From the NCBI RefSeq assembly GCF_023161965.1, contig NZ_JALNTY010000002.1:460552-524551 (forward strand): 64,000 nucleotides of DNA, in the 5' to 3' direction. Made by a program: the position numbers and the translations under genes. Each line of letters starts with the position of its first letter. The stretch's first letter is position 1. This document shows, piece by piece, positions 49,829-59,370 of this stretch. The DNA comes from Anaerosoma tenue (GTDB lineage: Bacteria > Actinomycetota > Coriobacteriia > Anaerosomatales > Anaerosomataceae). The notes under the pieces were generated by a model that had not been told where the DNA came from, searched no databases, and worked only from the letters and a program-made list of their open reading frames with translations.

Positions 49829-52800
49829 ATGCTTCAGCTCCACAACATCTCCAAGTCCTACACCACGGGCGACTTCACGCAGGTCGCGCTGGGTGGTGTG
49901 TCCATCGCGTTCCGGGACAGCGAGTTCGTGGCCGTCCTCGGTCCTTCGGGCTCCGGGAAGACCACGCTCCTCAACATCGTCGGAGGCCTGGACCAGTATG
50001 ACTCCGGCAACCTGGTCATCGACGGCGTCGCGACCGAGGACTACAAGGACCGCGACTGGGACACGTACCGCAACAACCGCATCGGCTTCGTCTTCCAGAG
50101 CTACAACCTGATCCCCCATCAGACCGTGCTCTCCAACGTGGAGCTTGCCCTCACGCTCTCAGGCGTCTCTCGGCTGGAGCGACGGCGTCGCGCGATCGAT
50201 GCGCTTGAGCAGGTGGGCCTCAAAGACCACGTCCACAAGAAGCCCAACCAGCTTTCCGGCGGACAGATGCAGCGGGTGGCCATCGCCCGCGCGCTCATCA
50301 ACGACCCCGAGATCCTGTTGGCCGACGAACCTACCGGCGCGCTTGACACCCACACAAGCGCACAGGTGATGGCCCTCCTCACCGAGATCGCCAACGACCG
50401 CCTCGTCATCATGGTGACCCACAACCCGGAGCTTGCCGAGACGTACGCGACTCGCACCGTCAACCTCCTCGACGGCCAACTCGCCGACGACAGCGATCCC
50501 TACTGGCCGCAAGAAGACGCGACCCGGTTGAGCCAGAAGAGCACCAGGAAGACCTCGATGTCGTTCCTGACCGCCATCGCGCTCTCATTCAACAACCTCA
50601 TGACCAAGAAGGGCCGGACGCTGATGACTGCCTTCGCGGGCAGCATCGGGATCATCGGCATCGCTGCCATCCTGGCTCTGGCGAACGGTGTGAACGAGTA
50701 CATCGCGAGTGTCGAGGAGGACGCGCTCTCCTTGTACCCGCTGACGATCCAGAGCCAGGGTATGGACTTCACCTCTCTGTTCGCGGCATCAGGCGACATG
50801 GCCGAGGGGATGGATGAGGGCGGCGGCACGGGTGCCGTGGCGGACGGCAGCGACGTGCGGGAGCTGCGGATGATGACGCGGATGTTCGAGTCCGTGGGCT
50901 CCAACGACCTGGCGGCGCTCAAGGTGTATCTGGACGGGAACGGCGGGGGCATCAACGACCACGTCAACCTGATCCATTACTCGTACAACGTGACGCCGCA
51001 GATCTTCAGCCCGGACACCTCAGGCGGCGTTCGCCAGGTCAACCCGGACACCACCTTCTCCGCTCTCGGCTTCGGCGCGTCGTCGAACTCCCTGATGGCC
51101 TCCAGCATGAACACCAACGTGTTCGGGGAACTGGTGGATGACATCGCGATGATCGAGGACCAGTACGACGTGATGGCCGGACGCTGGCCGGCGGCGCATA
51201 ACGAGACGGTGGTCGTACTGACACCCAACGGCGGGGTCAGCGACTTCATGGCCTACGCGATGGGGCTTCGCGACGCTGCCGAGCTGGACGCCATGGTGGA
51301 GCAGATGATCAACGACGAGGAGATCGTCACGCCGGGCGACACCCAGTCCTACACGTACGACCAGCTCATGGGCGTCTCGTTCAAGCTCGTGAATGCGACG
51401 GACTACTACGCCTACGACGAGCAGTACGACGTCTGGACCGACAAACGGACGGACACCGAGTACCTCAAGCGGCTGGTCGAGGACGGCGAGGACATCCGTG
51501 TCGTGGGTGTCATCCAGGCCAAGGACGGGGCGACCGCGACCGCGCTGCAGCCCGGGATCTACTACACGTCGGCGTTGACCGCCCATCTTGTGTCGGAGGC
51601 GGCCGGGACCGAGATCGTGCGCATGCAACTGGACGAGCCAGCCACGAACGTGTTCTCGGGCCGGACCTTCCTGGACGAGGAGGAGAACCCGGACAGGGAC
51701 GGTTTCGACCTGGCATCGCTGGTGACCGTGGATGAGGGCGCGATGGCCTCGATGTTCAGCTTCGACGCGTCGCAACTGGCGTTCGACGCTTCTGCGCTGG
51801 ACATCTCGATGGAGGACTTCAGCCTGGATCCGTCGGCCATGCCCGCGCTGGATACGACAGACCTGCTTGCGGGGCTTGACCTCGATGACGCGCTCGCCGG
51901 ACTCGACCTGACCGAGGGGCTGGGCGAGATCGACCTGGAGGCGGCACTCGCCGACATAGACTTCGCGGCACTCATCGACGGCATCGACTTCGGGGTGGAC
52001 GCGGAGCAGGCCGCTGACGTGGCTAACCGGATGGTGCAGGGCTACCTGGAGTTCTGCACCGCGGAGGGTCTGGATCCGGTGGACACGCAAGCCAACTTCC
52101 CGCTCTTCCTCGAGTCCACCGACGGCGAGGCCATCCTGGCAGAGGCCGAGGCGCTCTTCAGTGGGGCGGAGACCGGCCTGAGCGAGTTGCAGAGCCGGCT
52201 GCTCGCGGCGCTGACCGAGAGTCTCGGCGATGCTGTTCAATCGCAGATCGATTCGGTCTCAGCGGCGATAGGGGAGCAGCTCCAGGCGAGCATGGCCGCT
52301 TACATGCAGCAGGTGCTCTCCATGGTCGCGGAGCAGGTCACCACTGAGCTTGGCACTGCTCTGCAGGAGCAGATCGGCGCCGCTCTGGAGTCGTCGATGA
52401 GCCAGCTCACGAACGACATGTCGGGCCTCATGGGCATGGACGCAGACGCCTTCAGTGAGATCTTCCAGTTCAATATGGACGAGGAAGAGCTGACGCAGTT
52501 GATGCTGTCGATGATGGTGACCGAGCAGAGCTCGTACGACGGCAATCTGGCCAAGCTGGGCTACGCCGACTTCGCGAAACCGTCCAGCATCGACATCTAC
52601 CCGCTCGACTTCGAGAGCAAGGGCCGGGTCATCGAGATCCTGGACGGCTACAACGAACAGATGGAGTCCGAGGGCGCCGACGACAAAGTGATCACCTACA
52701 CCGATATCGTGGGCACCCTGATGTCCTCGGTGACCGATATCGTGAATGTGGTGAGCTACGTGCTGGTGGCCTTCGTAGCGATCTCCCTGGTGGTGTCGTC

Positions 52801-53152
52801 GATCATGATCGGTGTCATCACCTACATCTCCGTGCTGGAACGCATCAAGGAGATCGGCATCCTGCGCTCCATCGGCGCGTCGAAGCGCGACATCCGGCGG
52901 GTGTTCAACGCCGAGACGCTGATCGTCGGGTTCGTGGCAGGACTACTGGGCATCGGTGTGACGCGCCTGCTCATCATCCCCGCCAACGCTGTCATCAACG
53001 CCAGCTTCGATATCGAGAACGTCGCCATACTGCCCGGCATCGCCGCTGCCGCCCTCGTGGTCATCAGCATGGGTTTGACGTTCCTGGCCGGACTGATCCC
53101 GTCGTCGGCCGCGTCACACAAGGACCCGGTGGAGGCGCTCAGGAGCGAGTAG
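49829..53152 (+). CDS. Fused ABC exporter (MacB/FtsX type) with very long extracytoplasmic domain
   Basis: A 1107-residue fusion. Residues 1-225 are an ATPase of the LolD/MacB class (Walker [10 protein letters not shown], signature [15 protein letters not shown], Walker [12 protein letters not shown]). A first membrane helix (about 260-285) is followed by about 680 extracytoplasmic residues and three C-terminal membrane helices in an FtsX/MacB domain ([28 protein letters not shown]). Residues about 640-720 are an acidic stretch of Leu/Asp-rich imperfect repeats, and about 790-870 are Gln/Ala-rich and probably coiled coil. Such mechanotransmission transporters export peptides, lipids or antibiotics. 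Likely controlled by the TetR immediately upstream. Confidence 0.9.
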   Translation: MLQLHNISKSYTTGDFTQVALGGVSIAFRDSEFVAVLGPSGSGKTTLLNIVGGLDQYDSGNLVIDGVATEDYKDRDWDTYRNNRIGFVFQSYNLIPHQTVLSNVELALTLSGVSRLERRRRAIDALEQVGLKDHVHKKPNQLSGGQMQRVAIARALINDPEILLADEPTGALDTHTSAQVMALLTEIANDRLVIMVTHNPELAETYATRTVNLLDGQLADDSDPYWPQEDATRLSQKSTRKTSMSFLTAIALSFNNLMTKKGRTLMTAFAGSIGIIGIAAILALANGVNEYIASVEEDALSLYPLTIQSQGMDFTSLFAASGDMAEGMDEGGGTGAVADGSDVRELRMMTRMFESVGSNDLAALKVYLDGNGGGINDHVNLIHYSYNVTPQIFSPDTSGGVRQVNPDTTFSALGFGASSNSLMASSMNTNVFGELVDDIAMIEDQYDVMAGRWPAAHNETVVVLTPNGGVSDFMAYAMGLRDAAELDAMVEQMINDEEIVTPGDTQSYTYDQLMGVSFKLVNATDYYAYDEQYDVWTDKRTDTEYLKRLVEDGEDIRVVGVIQAKDGATATALQPGIYYTSALTAHLVSEAAGTEIVRMQLDEPATNVFSGRTFLDEEENPDRDGFDLASLVTVDEGAMASMFSFDASQLAFDASALDISMEDFSLDPSAMPALDTTDLLAGLDLDDALAGLDLTEGLGEIDLEAALADIDFAALIDGIDFGVDAEQAADVANRMVQGYLEFCTAEGLDPVDTQANFPLFLESTDGEAILAEAEALFSGAETGLSELQSRLLAALTESLGDAVQSQIDSVSAAIGEQLQASMAAYMQQVLSMVAEQVTTELGTALQEQIGAALESSMSQLTNDMSGLMGMDADAFSEIFQFNMDEEELTQLMLSMMVTEQSSYDGNLAKLGYADFAKPSSIDIYPLDFESKGRVIEILDGYNEQMESEGADDKVITYTDIVGTLMSSVTDIVNVVSYVLVAFVAISLVVSSIMIGVITYISVLERIKEIGILRSIGASKRDIRRVFNAETLIVGFVAGLLGIGVTRLLIIPANAVINASFDIENVAILPGIAAAALVVISMGLTFLAGLIPSSAASHKDPVEALRSE

Positions 53153-53154
53153 GG

Positions 53155-53173
53155 GCGGCATGGTCCGTGCCGC
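53155..53173 (+). terminator. Weak hairpin after the ABC exporter
   Basis: A 6-bp GCGGCA/TGCCGC stem with a 7-base loop begins 3 bases after the stop, between convergent genes. No U tract. Confidence 0.3.
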
Positions 53174-53180
53174 ACGCGTC

Positions 53181-54152
53181 CTATGACACGACCTCGCTTG
53201 GCTCGGACGTTGACCGGCGCCTCCACATCATTGCCGCACCCACGAACATGGCGGCCAGCCCTGCGAGCGCCAGGTATCCGATCCAGGTGCTCAGTGGCTC
53301 GAAGAGCGCTCCAGCGAAGTGTGCAACGCTCTCGTCGGAGGCCGAGAACGTCGAGCGCATGAGGCTCTCGATCCGCTCGGTCTCTCGAGCGGTGACAGCC
53401 CCGGCGATCACCCCGCCGATGGCGAGCGAGACCCCCGCGCCGAAGAGCGCATGCCGTGCCTGAGGTGCTGCCGTGAAAGCGAGGAGCAGCGCGACTGCCG
53501 TCGCCCAGGGCAAGTACGGGCGGGCGCGCCCGAGGAGCCTGAGCAACTCGAGTCTGTCCGCTATGAGTTCTGCGTTGAAGACGACGACCTGCATCTGCCG
53601 GATATCGTCAGGGACGAGACTCGTGATGAGACGTCGAATGAGAGGGCTCTCGGCCTGTTCGATGAGCAGATCGATATACGGGCCCAGTGCGACGCGTATC
53701 TCTGCACCGTCGGTCACCGACTCATCGGTGGTTGCGTGCACTGCCCCGACCAACCCGATGTGCCATCGACGCATCTCGCCGAGCCACAAGTCGCCGAAGG
53801 TGTCGGTTCTCACGGCGGCTTCGATCTTCTGACGGACGAGCGAGTCAAGATCCGCAGCGAGCTGGTCGATCACCGGGATATCGAAGTCCGGAGCGACCAG
53901 GTCCGTGATCTGACGTATGTCGATGACGTCCATGACGGCGTCGGAGATGGTGGTGGAGGCTTGCATCCGCGCGCCGTCATCGTCCACGATCGGCTCGATG
54001 GCTCTCATGAATGTCGGTGTGTCGAGCAGCACCGTGTCAGCCCAGTACGCAAGGATGGATCCGTAGGCGCAGACCGCTGCCACGCCGACCAGCAGCACGA
54101 CCAGCGCTCGTCTCACCGTGACAATGATCGCGAGGCTTCGTGAGTGCTCCAA
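53181..54152 (-). CDS. Membrane protein with large extracytoplasmic domain
   Basis: A 323-residue protein of unknown family. One N-terminal membrane helix (RALVVLLVGVAAVCAYGSIL), about 180 extracytoplasmic residues rich in Asp and Ile with helical periodicity, then three C-terminal membrane helices and a basic tail. The TTG at 54152 was chosen because GGAG is 6 bases upstream; a GTG at 54227 would add 25 residues. It is convergent with the exporter and divergent from the Fe-S protein. Confidence 0.65.
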   Translation of the reverse strand: MEHSRSLAIIVTVRRALVVLLVGVAAVCAYGSILAYWADTVLLDTPTFMRAIEPIVDDDGARMQASTTISDAVMDVIDIRQITDLVAPDFDIPVIDQLAADLDSLVRQKIEAAVRTDTFGDLWLGEMRRWHIGLVGAVHATTDESVTDGAEIRVALGPYIDLLIEQAESPLIRRLITSLVPDDIRQMQVVVFNAELIADRLELLRLLGRARPYLPWATAVALLLAFTAAPQARHALFGAGVSLAIGGVIAGAVTARETERIESLMRSTFSASDESVAHFAGALFEPLSTWIGYLALAGLAAMFVGAAMMWRRRSTSEPSEVVS

Positions 54153-54294
54153 GTGCGGCTCCTTGGGCGAGTAGACGACGAGGTGGCCACATCCACGGCG
54201 CACATGGTGTATACCCCCGCCACTCACCTACCTCTTTGCGTTGGGTAATAGACTGGACATACGTTGTGATGCTGGACAACAGCCAGGGGGAGAT

Positions 54295-55575
54295 GTGTCA
54301 CACATCACCACAAAGTCCGGTTACACGGAGTTCGTCGACCGGTTGAACCGCTTTCCCCAGGGCGCGCCTCCGTCGGAGACCCTCTACAAGATCCTCGAGG
54401 TGCTGGTGAGCGAGCGCGAAGCCCAGGTGCTCGCACAGCTCCCCATCAGGCCTTTCACGGCGCCACAAGCCGCTCGCCTCCTCAGGATGAGCGTGGCCGA
54501 AACCCGCGACGTCCTGGACGGACTTGCCGATCGCGCCGTTCTCGTCGATACGGAACGTGACGGTGAGACGACCTACACACTGCCTCCGCCGATGGCGGGG
54601 TTCTTCGAGTTCTCGATGATGCGCATGCGCGGCGACGTCGACCAGAAGCTGCTCGGCGAGCTGTTCTACCAGTACATGAACATCGAAGAGGAGTTCATCA
54701 AGAACCTGTTCGTGAGGGGCGAGACACAGATCGGCCGGGTGTTCGTGCACGAACCGGTGCTGTCCAGAGAGAATGCGCTTCACGTGCTCGACTACGAACG
54801 CGCCACCGAGGTGGTCACGTCTGCGACGCACCGGGGGATCGGCGTGTGCTACTGCCGGCACAAGATGATGCACGTTGGTCGCAACTGCGATGCCCCCATG
54901 GAGATATGCATGACCTTCAACGGCGCGGCCTCGTCGCTGATCCGGCACGGCTACGCACGCGAGGTGGACGTCGCCGAGGGGCTCGATCTGCTGCAACAGG
55001 CCTACGAGCAGAACCTGGTGCAGTTCGGCGAGAACGTGCGCGAGAGGGTCAACTTCATCTGCAACTGCTGCGCGTGTTGCTGCGAGGCGATGATCGCGGC
55101 GCGCGACTTCGGCATGCTCAACCCCGTGCACACGTCGAACTTCATGCCTACGGTCGATGAGACTGCGTGCAGCGGGTGTGGGCGGTGTGTGGACGTCTGT
55201 CCCGTAGGGGCGATCGGCCTCGTCTCTGCGAATGACCCTCACGATTCGAGATCCCGGATCGCGCGGGTCGATGAGGAGATCTGTCTCGGGTGTGGGGTGT
55301 GCGTGCGAACCTGCTCGCGAACCGCGCTCAGTCTGCGCTCTCGTCCGGCGCGTGTCATCACACCGCTCAACTCGACGCATCGCGTGATCGTGATGGCTAT
55401 CGAGCGCGGGAATCTCCAGGACCTGGTCTTCGACAAGCGGGTACTGTGGAATCACCGAGCGCTTGCGGCCCTGCTCGGTGTGGTGCTGAGGCTGCCGCCG
55501 GCGAAGCAGGTGCTTGCCAGCAGGCAGATGAAGTCGCGATACCTGGAGTACCTGATCGCCAGATTCGCGCCGTAG
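54295..55575 (+). CDS. Cysteine-rich ferredoxin-domain protein with N-terminal helix-turn-helix-like region
   Basis: A 426-residue protein. The N-terminal 100 residues (FPQGAPPSETLYKILEVLVSE, LPIRPFTAPQAARLL) resemble a winged helix. Central cysteines include CYCRHK, NCDAPMEIC and the striking ICNCCACCCEAM cluster. Two [4Fe-4S] ferredoxin motifs follow (CSGCGRCVDVCP and CLGCGVCVRTCS). The family is common in strict anaerobes and is thought to shuttle electrons, but its partner is unknown. The start (GTG at 54295) follows closely after GGGGGAG and matches the conserved family N-terminus; TTG at 54241 is an alternative. Confidence 0.82.
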   Translation: MSHITTKSGYTEFVDRLNRFPQGAPPSETLYKILEVLVSEREAQVLAQLPIRPFTAPQAARLLRMSVAETRDVLDGLADRAVLVDTERDGETTYTLPPPMAGFFEFSMMRMRGDVDQKLLGELFYQYMNIEEEFIKNLFVRGETQIGRVFVHEPVLSRENALHVLDYERATEVVTSATHRGIGVCYCRHKMMHVGRNCDAPMEICMTFNGAASSLIRHGYAREVDVAEGLDLLQQAYEQNLVQFGENVRERVNFICNCCACCCEAMIAARDFGMLNPVHTSNFMPTVDETACSGCGRCVDVCPVGAIGLVSANDPHDSRSRIARVDEEICLGCGVCVRTCSRTALSLRSRPARVITPLNSTHRVIVMAIERGNLQDLVFDKRVLWNHRALAALLGVVLRLPPAKQVLASRQMKSRYLEYLIARFAP

Positions 55576-55623
55576 CGTTCATGGGATGCGTGTAGGGTTC
55601 CAATCAGACCGCGGAGGTTCCAT

Positions 55624-56511
55624 GTGACACTGAAGACCGGTCTCTTGCTTGCGTTGATCACGCTCTCTGAGGCGACGATCGGTGTCTTCGTCAAGCTGAC
55701 GGACGGGCTCATACCGATCCTGACCCTCAACTTCTACGCTCTGGCAGCAGCAGCGGCATTCTTGCTGGTCGCCTTCCCTCTCGCGGGAAACAGGAACGAC
55801 CTGCCCCTCGACAACTTGAAAGACACGCTTGTCGTGGGCCTGCTGATAGCGTTGCAGATAAGCGTCTTCAACTACGCCATGACGCTGGCCCCGATCGCCA
55901 ACGTCGTGATCTTCTGGAGCGTAGCTCCCTTCTTCACCTTCATCCTTTCGACCGTCTTCCTTGATGAGAAGCCAAGGTGGACCCACGCGGCCATCTTCGC
56001 CATCGCTCTGGCGGGCATCGTTGTCGCGAAGCCCCTTAGTGGCGGCCACATGACGGGCAATCTGGTGGCTCTGGCGGACGGCGCCGTTTACGCAGCGCTG
56101 GTCACCTACATGCGACACGAGGGCAAGAACGATTCAGACAACGACATAGCCTGGTCGATGCTTGTAGCTGCGCTGGTGCTCTCTCCATCGATCTTCATAT
56201 TCGGTCCGGGCGAGGTGGGGGCCATGATCCCGTATCCCGCACTGGGGATCGATCTACCGGTTGTCCTCTGGGCCCTGTGTCTCGGAGTCGTATCCACCGG
56301 GTTCGCCTACTTCGGCATCTCTCTCGTGCTCAAGAAGATCCGCGCCAATACCTACTCGTTGGTAGACGTCATCGTGTCCCCGGTGGTCGCCTCTCTTCTC
56401 GGCTATCTGGTCTTCGGAGAGGTGCCGGGCACGGGCATGGTCGTTGGAGGCGCGCTGCTCCTGGGATCCGGCTTCTGGCTCACCAGGGAGATGTCCGGGA
56501 ACGCCGCCTGA
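55624..56511 (+). CDS. DMT/EamA-family transporter
   Basis: A 295-residue membrane protein with ten predicted helices in two EamA repeats; the second ends GYLVFGEVPGTGMVVGGALLLGSGF, a typical repeat terminus. It probably exports an amino acid, nucleoside or metabolite. The start is GTG with GGAGG 7 bases upstream. Confidence 0.87.
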   Translation: MTLKTGLLLALITLSEATIGVFVKLTDGLIPILTLNFYALAAAAAFLLVAFPLAGNRNDLPLDNLKDTLVVGLLIALQISVFNYAMTLAPIANVVIFWSVAPFFTFILSTVFLDEKPRWTHAAIFAIALAGIVVAKPLSGGHMTGNLVALADGAVYAALVTYMRHEGKNDSDNDIAWSMLVAALVLSPSIFIFGPGEVGAMIPYPALGIDLPVVLWALCLGVVSTGFAYFGISLVLKKIRANTYSLVDVIVSPVVASLLGYLVFGEVPGTGMVVGGALLLGSGFWLTREMSGNAA

Positions 56512-56702
56512 GACTCGCGCCCTCGCTGGAGGGTGGGCGGAGGTCATCGGATTTGCCGGAGTGGATGTCCCGACGATCAGTGCACGCCCGGCACCGCTCG
56601 GCGTGAGTGGAGGGCGGCGGGGCCGGGTACGTAGTCTGTGTCTCGTGCCCGGCGGATGGCACAGGGTGCGGGCATCCTGATCACGAGGGAACGGGAGGCC
56701 CA

Positions 56703-56813
56703 ATGGCGATTCCGGCGAGATCAGAAGTGGTGGGCTCGCGTGTCTTGGGCGCTGAGATCGTGTCGGACAATGGGGCCACACATACGATCGATCTGCCGAT
56801 CGTCGTCGGCTAG
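56703..56813 (+). CDS. Possible 36-residue leader peptide or small protein
   Basis: A short frame encoding MAIPARSEVVGSRV...DLPIVVG. It begins at an ATG with a well-spaced GGGAGG, and ends 8 bases before the GTG of the DedA gene, which itself has no visible ribosome site. This suggests either a real small protein or a leader whose translation delivers ribosomes to dedA. No homologue is recognised. Confidence 0.4.
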   Translation: MAIPARSEVVGSRVLGAEIVSDNGATHTIDLPIVVG

Positions 56814-56821
56814 GCCGCGCC

Positions 56822-57445
56822 GTGCTCGACACGCTGTTCTCTCTCCTCGAAAGTCACGGCTATCCGATCGTGTTGGCGGTGGCGGCACTTGAGAACACGT
56901 TTCTCGTAGGGATGTTCGTTCCGGGGCAGGCGGTCATCCTTGCGGCCGGTCTCGCGTCGCGCTTCTCCGGCCTCGACCCGATCTACGTTGCAGGATCGGC
57001 GGCTGTCGGCGAGATCATAGGCAACGCGATCAGTATCGCCATCGGCAGGCGCGCCGGCCCCCGTCTGTTCGACCGCTGGGGTGGCTGGCTGGAGCGTCAT
57101 GGCGCTGACGTTGAAGGGGCCCGTGAGTATGTCCGAGAACGCGGGGCGATCGCGCTGCTACTAGGCCGTCCTGCGTGGGGGATCAAGAACCTTGTCCCGG
57201 CGATCGTAGGAGCATCCGACATGTCGCCGTGGAAGGCGCTGCTGTACGTGCTCGTAGCTTCCGCGGTGTACTATCCGGCGCTCGTGGGCCTTGGCTGGCT
57301 TCTGGGGCTCGGTGTCAGACAGGCCGCAAGTCTGGCCACATGGGCCGGTGTGGCGGCGACCGCTCTCGTGCTGATCGGGGTCGGTGTCGCGGTGTGGCGC
57401 ATGCGGAAGAAGATCCAGGGCTCCGATGGACATGATGGTCAGTGA
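56822..57445 (+). CDS. DedA-family membrane protein
   Basis: A 207-residue DedA protein, with the N-terminal re-entrant/helix segment (YPIVLAVAALENTFLVGMFVPGQ), the E-x-F-P-like motif region, the glycine-rich GEIIGNAISIAIGR segment and the later GRPAWGIKNLVPAIVGASDM loop, which corresponds to the family's F/R-x3-R-x3-AG region. DedA proteins flip or recycle polyprenyl phosphates or phospholipids and maintain envelope energetics. GTG start; translation may depend on the small frame just upstream. Confidence 0.88.
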   Translation: MLDTLFSLLESHGYPIVLAVAALENTFLVGMFVPGQAVILAAGLASRFSGLDPIYVAGSAAVGEIIGNAISIAIGRRAGPRLFDRWGGWLERHGADVEGAREYVRERGAIALLLGRPAWGIKNLVPAIVGASDMSPWKALLYVLVASAVYYPALVGLGWLLGLGVRQAASLATWAGVAATALVLIGVGVAVWRMRKKIQGSDGHDGQ

Positions 57446-57509
57446 CTCCCCGCCACTGCCCGCCTTGTGGCCCGAGGGCTACCCGGCCTGAGGACGTGAT
57501 GCAGTCAGG

Positions 57510-58316
57510 ATGAGCATCGATCGGATCAGACGCAGACTCTACGAGGTTCTTGAGACCGCGATCGCGGTCGATCGGGTCAGCCGTGCCTTCGACATGGCCC
57601 TCACCGTGCTCATCCTTGCGAACGTGCTCGCAGTCGCACTTGGGACCGTTGACTCGATCCAGCGGCAGTACGGTGGGGCCCTTGTCTCATTCGAGGTGTT
57701 CTCGGTAGTCGTGTTCACCATCGAGTATGTGCTACGTCTTTGGGTGGCCGTCGAGGACCCGCGCTATCGTCGTCCGGTCGCGGGCAGGTTACGCTACATG
57801 GTGTCGTGGCCGGCAGTCGTGGATCTCGTCGCGGTGCTGCCGTTCTACCTGCCTATCACCGGCATCGATCTACGCTTCGTGCGGCTGTTGCGCCTTCTGA
57901 GACTCCTGCGAGTCTTGAAGCTCGGGCGGTATTCGAACTCCATGCAGGCGCTCATCGACGTGCTCAGCGCGAAGCGCTCAGAACTGTGGTCTTCTCTCAC
58001 TGTCCTGGCCATCTTGCTGTTCTCGGCGGGAGGGCTCATGTACTACGTCGAGAACCCCGGCCAGCCACAGGTGTACTCCAGCATCCCGCAGGCACTGTGG
58101 TTGTCGGTGCAGTCGTTCTCCGGCAACTCGGTAGCCACGCCCATCACCACGATGGGGCGCATCATCTCTGCAGCCATCAGCGTGTTGAGCGCGGGTCTCT
58201 TCGCGTTGCCGGCGGCTATCCTTGCGTCAGGGTTCTCCGAACGCATCCAGCGGGAGATCGCCGAGGAGTACGCTGAAGCGGTCGATGATGACGAGCCCTC
58301 GGCCGATCGTGGCTGA
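57510..58316 (+). CDS. Six-TM voltage-sensor ion channel with non-canonical pore
   Basis: A 268-residue ion_trans protein. S1-S3 are followed by an S4 with arginines every third residue (RFVRLLRLLRLLRVLKLGR), then S5, a pore loop and S6 ending FALPAAILASGF, as in bacterial Kv channels. The pore reads ALWLSVQSFSGNSVATPITTMGR where homologues have [31 protein letters not shown] is replaced by SFSGNSV and two pore-helix residues are missing. K+ selectivity is therefore not expected. No frameshift would restore the motif. An acidic C-terminal tail is cytoplasmic. Confidence 0.85.
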   Translation: MSIDRIRRRLYEVLETAIAVDRVSRAFDMALTVLILANVLAVALGTVDSIQRQYGGALVSFEVFSVVVFTIEYVLRLWVAVEDPRYRRPVAGRLRYMVSWPAVVDLVAVLPFYLPITGIDLRFVRLLRLLRLLRVLKLGRYSNSMQALIDVLSAKRSELWSSLTVLAILLFSAGGLMYYVENPGQPQVYSSIPQALWLSVQSFSGNSVATPITTMGRIISAAISVLSAGLFALPAAILASGFSERIQREIAEEYAEAVDDDEPSADRG

Positions 58317-58339
58317 CGGGCGGCAGGGGGCTCCTCGGG

Positions 58340-58516
58340 CTACTCGGTGAGCTCGGCGGACTCGAGCGTCATGTGACACGCCCAGCACGCGCTCTGGAAG
58401 TGGCCCGCTGGCGATTCCTGCGCGGGGTTGATCGTGGTGAGCATGAAGTGCATCGCGATCCACAGGAACAGCAGCACGCCAACGCCGACGCCGATCCAGG
58501 TTGCCGCCCTCTTCAT
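58340..58516 (-). CDS. Tiny membrane-anchored c-type haem-motif protein
   Basis: A 58-residue protein. A basic start (MKRAATW) leads into one hydrophobic helix (residues 7-27), then a short extracytoplasmic part containing SACWACHMT, a single CxxCH haem attachment motif (C44, C47, H48), with a methionine right after it and H39 as a possible distal ligand. GGAGGT lies 4 bases before the ATG. It may be a mini-cytochrome electron relay or a haem-binding accessory subunit. No other cytochrome gene is adjacent, so the partner is unknown. Confidence 0.7.
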   Translation of the reverse strand: MKRAATWIGVGVGVLLFLWIAMHFMLTTINPAQESPAGHFQSACWACHMTLESAELTE

Positions 58517-58638
58517 GGGACCTCCGTGCAGTAGACTTCTGCGCCCGAACTCGATGATAGCGTGACGTCCCGTTGCGCGTCAGTGGTGGCTGACCGATGA
58601 TGAGGCGGAGCGTGATGCCACGACTTCGAGGGGGAGCC

Positions 58639-59370
58639 ATGGAGTTCTGGAGCAGCTACTGGTGGCCGTTGATCACTGCGATCATCGGTTTCGTGTACGT
58701 TGGCCTATTGGCGCGGCAGTGGTACACGCGTCGCAAGCCGCACCAGCTTGCGTGGGCGTTCGGCTTCCTGCTCTACGCCGTGGCCGCCTTCATGGAGTTC
58801 TACTCGGAGTTCACCCAGAACTGGGACCCTACCGTCTACCGCTTCTACATCGTCTTCGCCGCCTCGATGGTGGGCTTCCTGGGGCTTGGCACGCTGTATC
58901 TGGTGACCCGGAAGCGCACCTGGGGGCACGCCTACCTGGCCTTCAACCTCGTGATGCTCGCGGTCTTCCTGTGGGGGGCGTTCACCACCGAGCTTCACTA
59001 CGAGGCGTTGCAGCCGGGCATCGTGGTCGGCGGCGCGGGCCTGGGCGCGGCGGGCTCGTTCCCGCGCATCATGTCGCTCGCCTTCAATATCCCGGGCACG
59101 CTGCTCCTGATCGGCGGCTCGACTTACTCGATCATCCGCTTCTGGCCCAAGAAGGCGTACCGGTATCGCGTGTGGGCCAATGTGCTCATCATCATCGGCA
59201 CCCTTGCGATCGCCGGGGCCGGCTCGATGGCGCGCGCCGGAGCCACGCAGGGCCTCTACTTCGCCGAGATGGTCGCCAGCGCTATCCTGCTTGCCGGCTT
59301 TCTCATGGCGAGCACGCTGCAGAAGGGAGCCGAGGCGGCCCGCACGGAGGGACAGGGGCGTCGCACGTGA
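58639..59370 (+). CDS. Seven-TM membrane protein
   Basis: A 243-residue protein with seven predicted membrane helices and short loops, opening MEFWSSYWWPLITAIIGF. It has no retinal lysine and no kinase domain; the family is not recognised. GAGGGGGAG is just upstream of the ATG at 58639. The last four bases overlap the start of the tocopherol-cyclase-like gene (GTGA), so it belongs to that operon and might house or transport the pathway's lipid substrate. Confidence 0.72.
   Translation: MEFWSSYWWPLITAIIGFVYVGLLARQWYTRRKPHQLAWAFGFLLYAVAAFMEFYSEFTQNWDPTVYRFYIVFAASMVGFLGLGTLYLVTRKRTWGHAYLAFNLVMLAVFLWGAFTTELHYEALQPGIVVGGAGLGAAGSFPRIMSLAFNIPGTLLLIGGSTYSIIRFWPKKAYRYRVWANVLIIIGTLAIAGAGSMARAGATQGLYFAEMVASAILLAGFLMASTLQKGAEAARTEGQGRRT

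Noticed and set aside
51020-52240. 406-residue frame antisense to the fused ABC exporter
   Set aside because: His/Arg/Val-rich shadow with no motif; the sense frame has complete ABC and FtsX motifs.
54298-55455. 385-residue frame antisense to the ferredoxin-domain protein
   Set aside because: It consists mostly of His and Arg runs opposite cysteine codons; no family signal.
58080-58170. Frameshift as the cause of the missing K+ channel filter
   Set aside because: Neither alternative frame encodes TVGYGD and the flanking residues align without gap on the C-terminal side.
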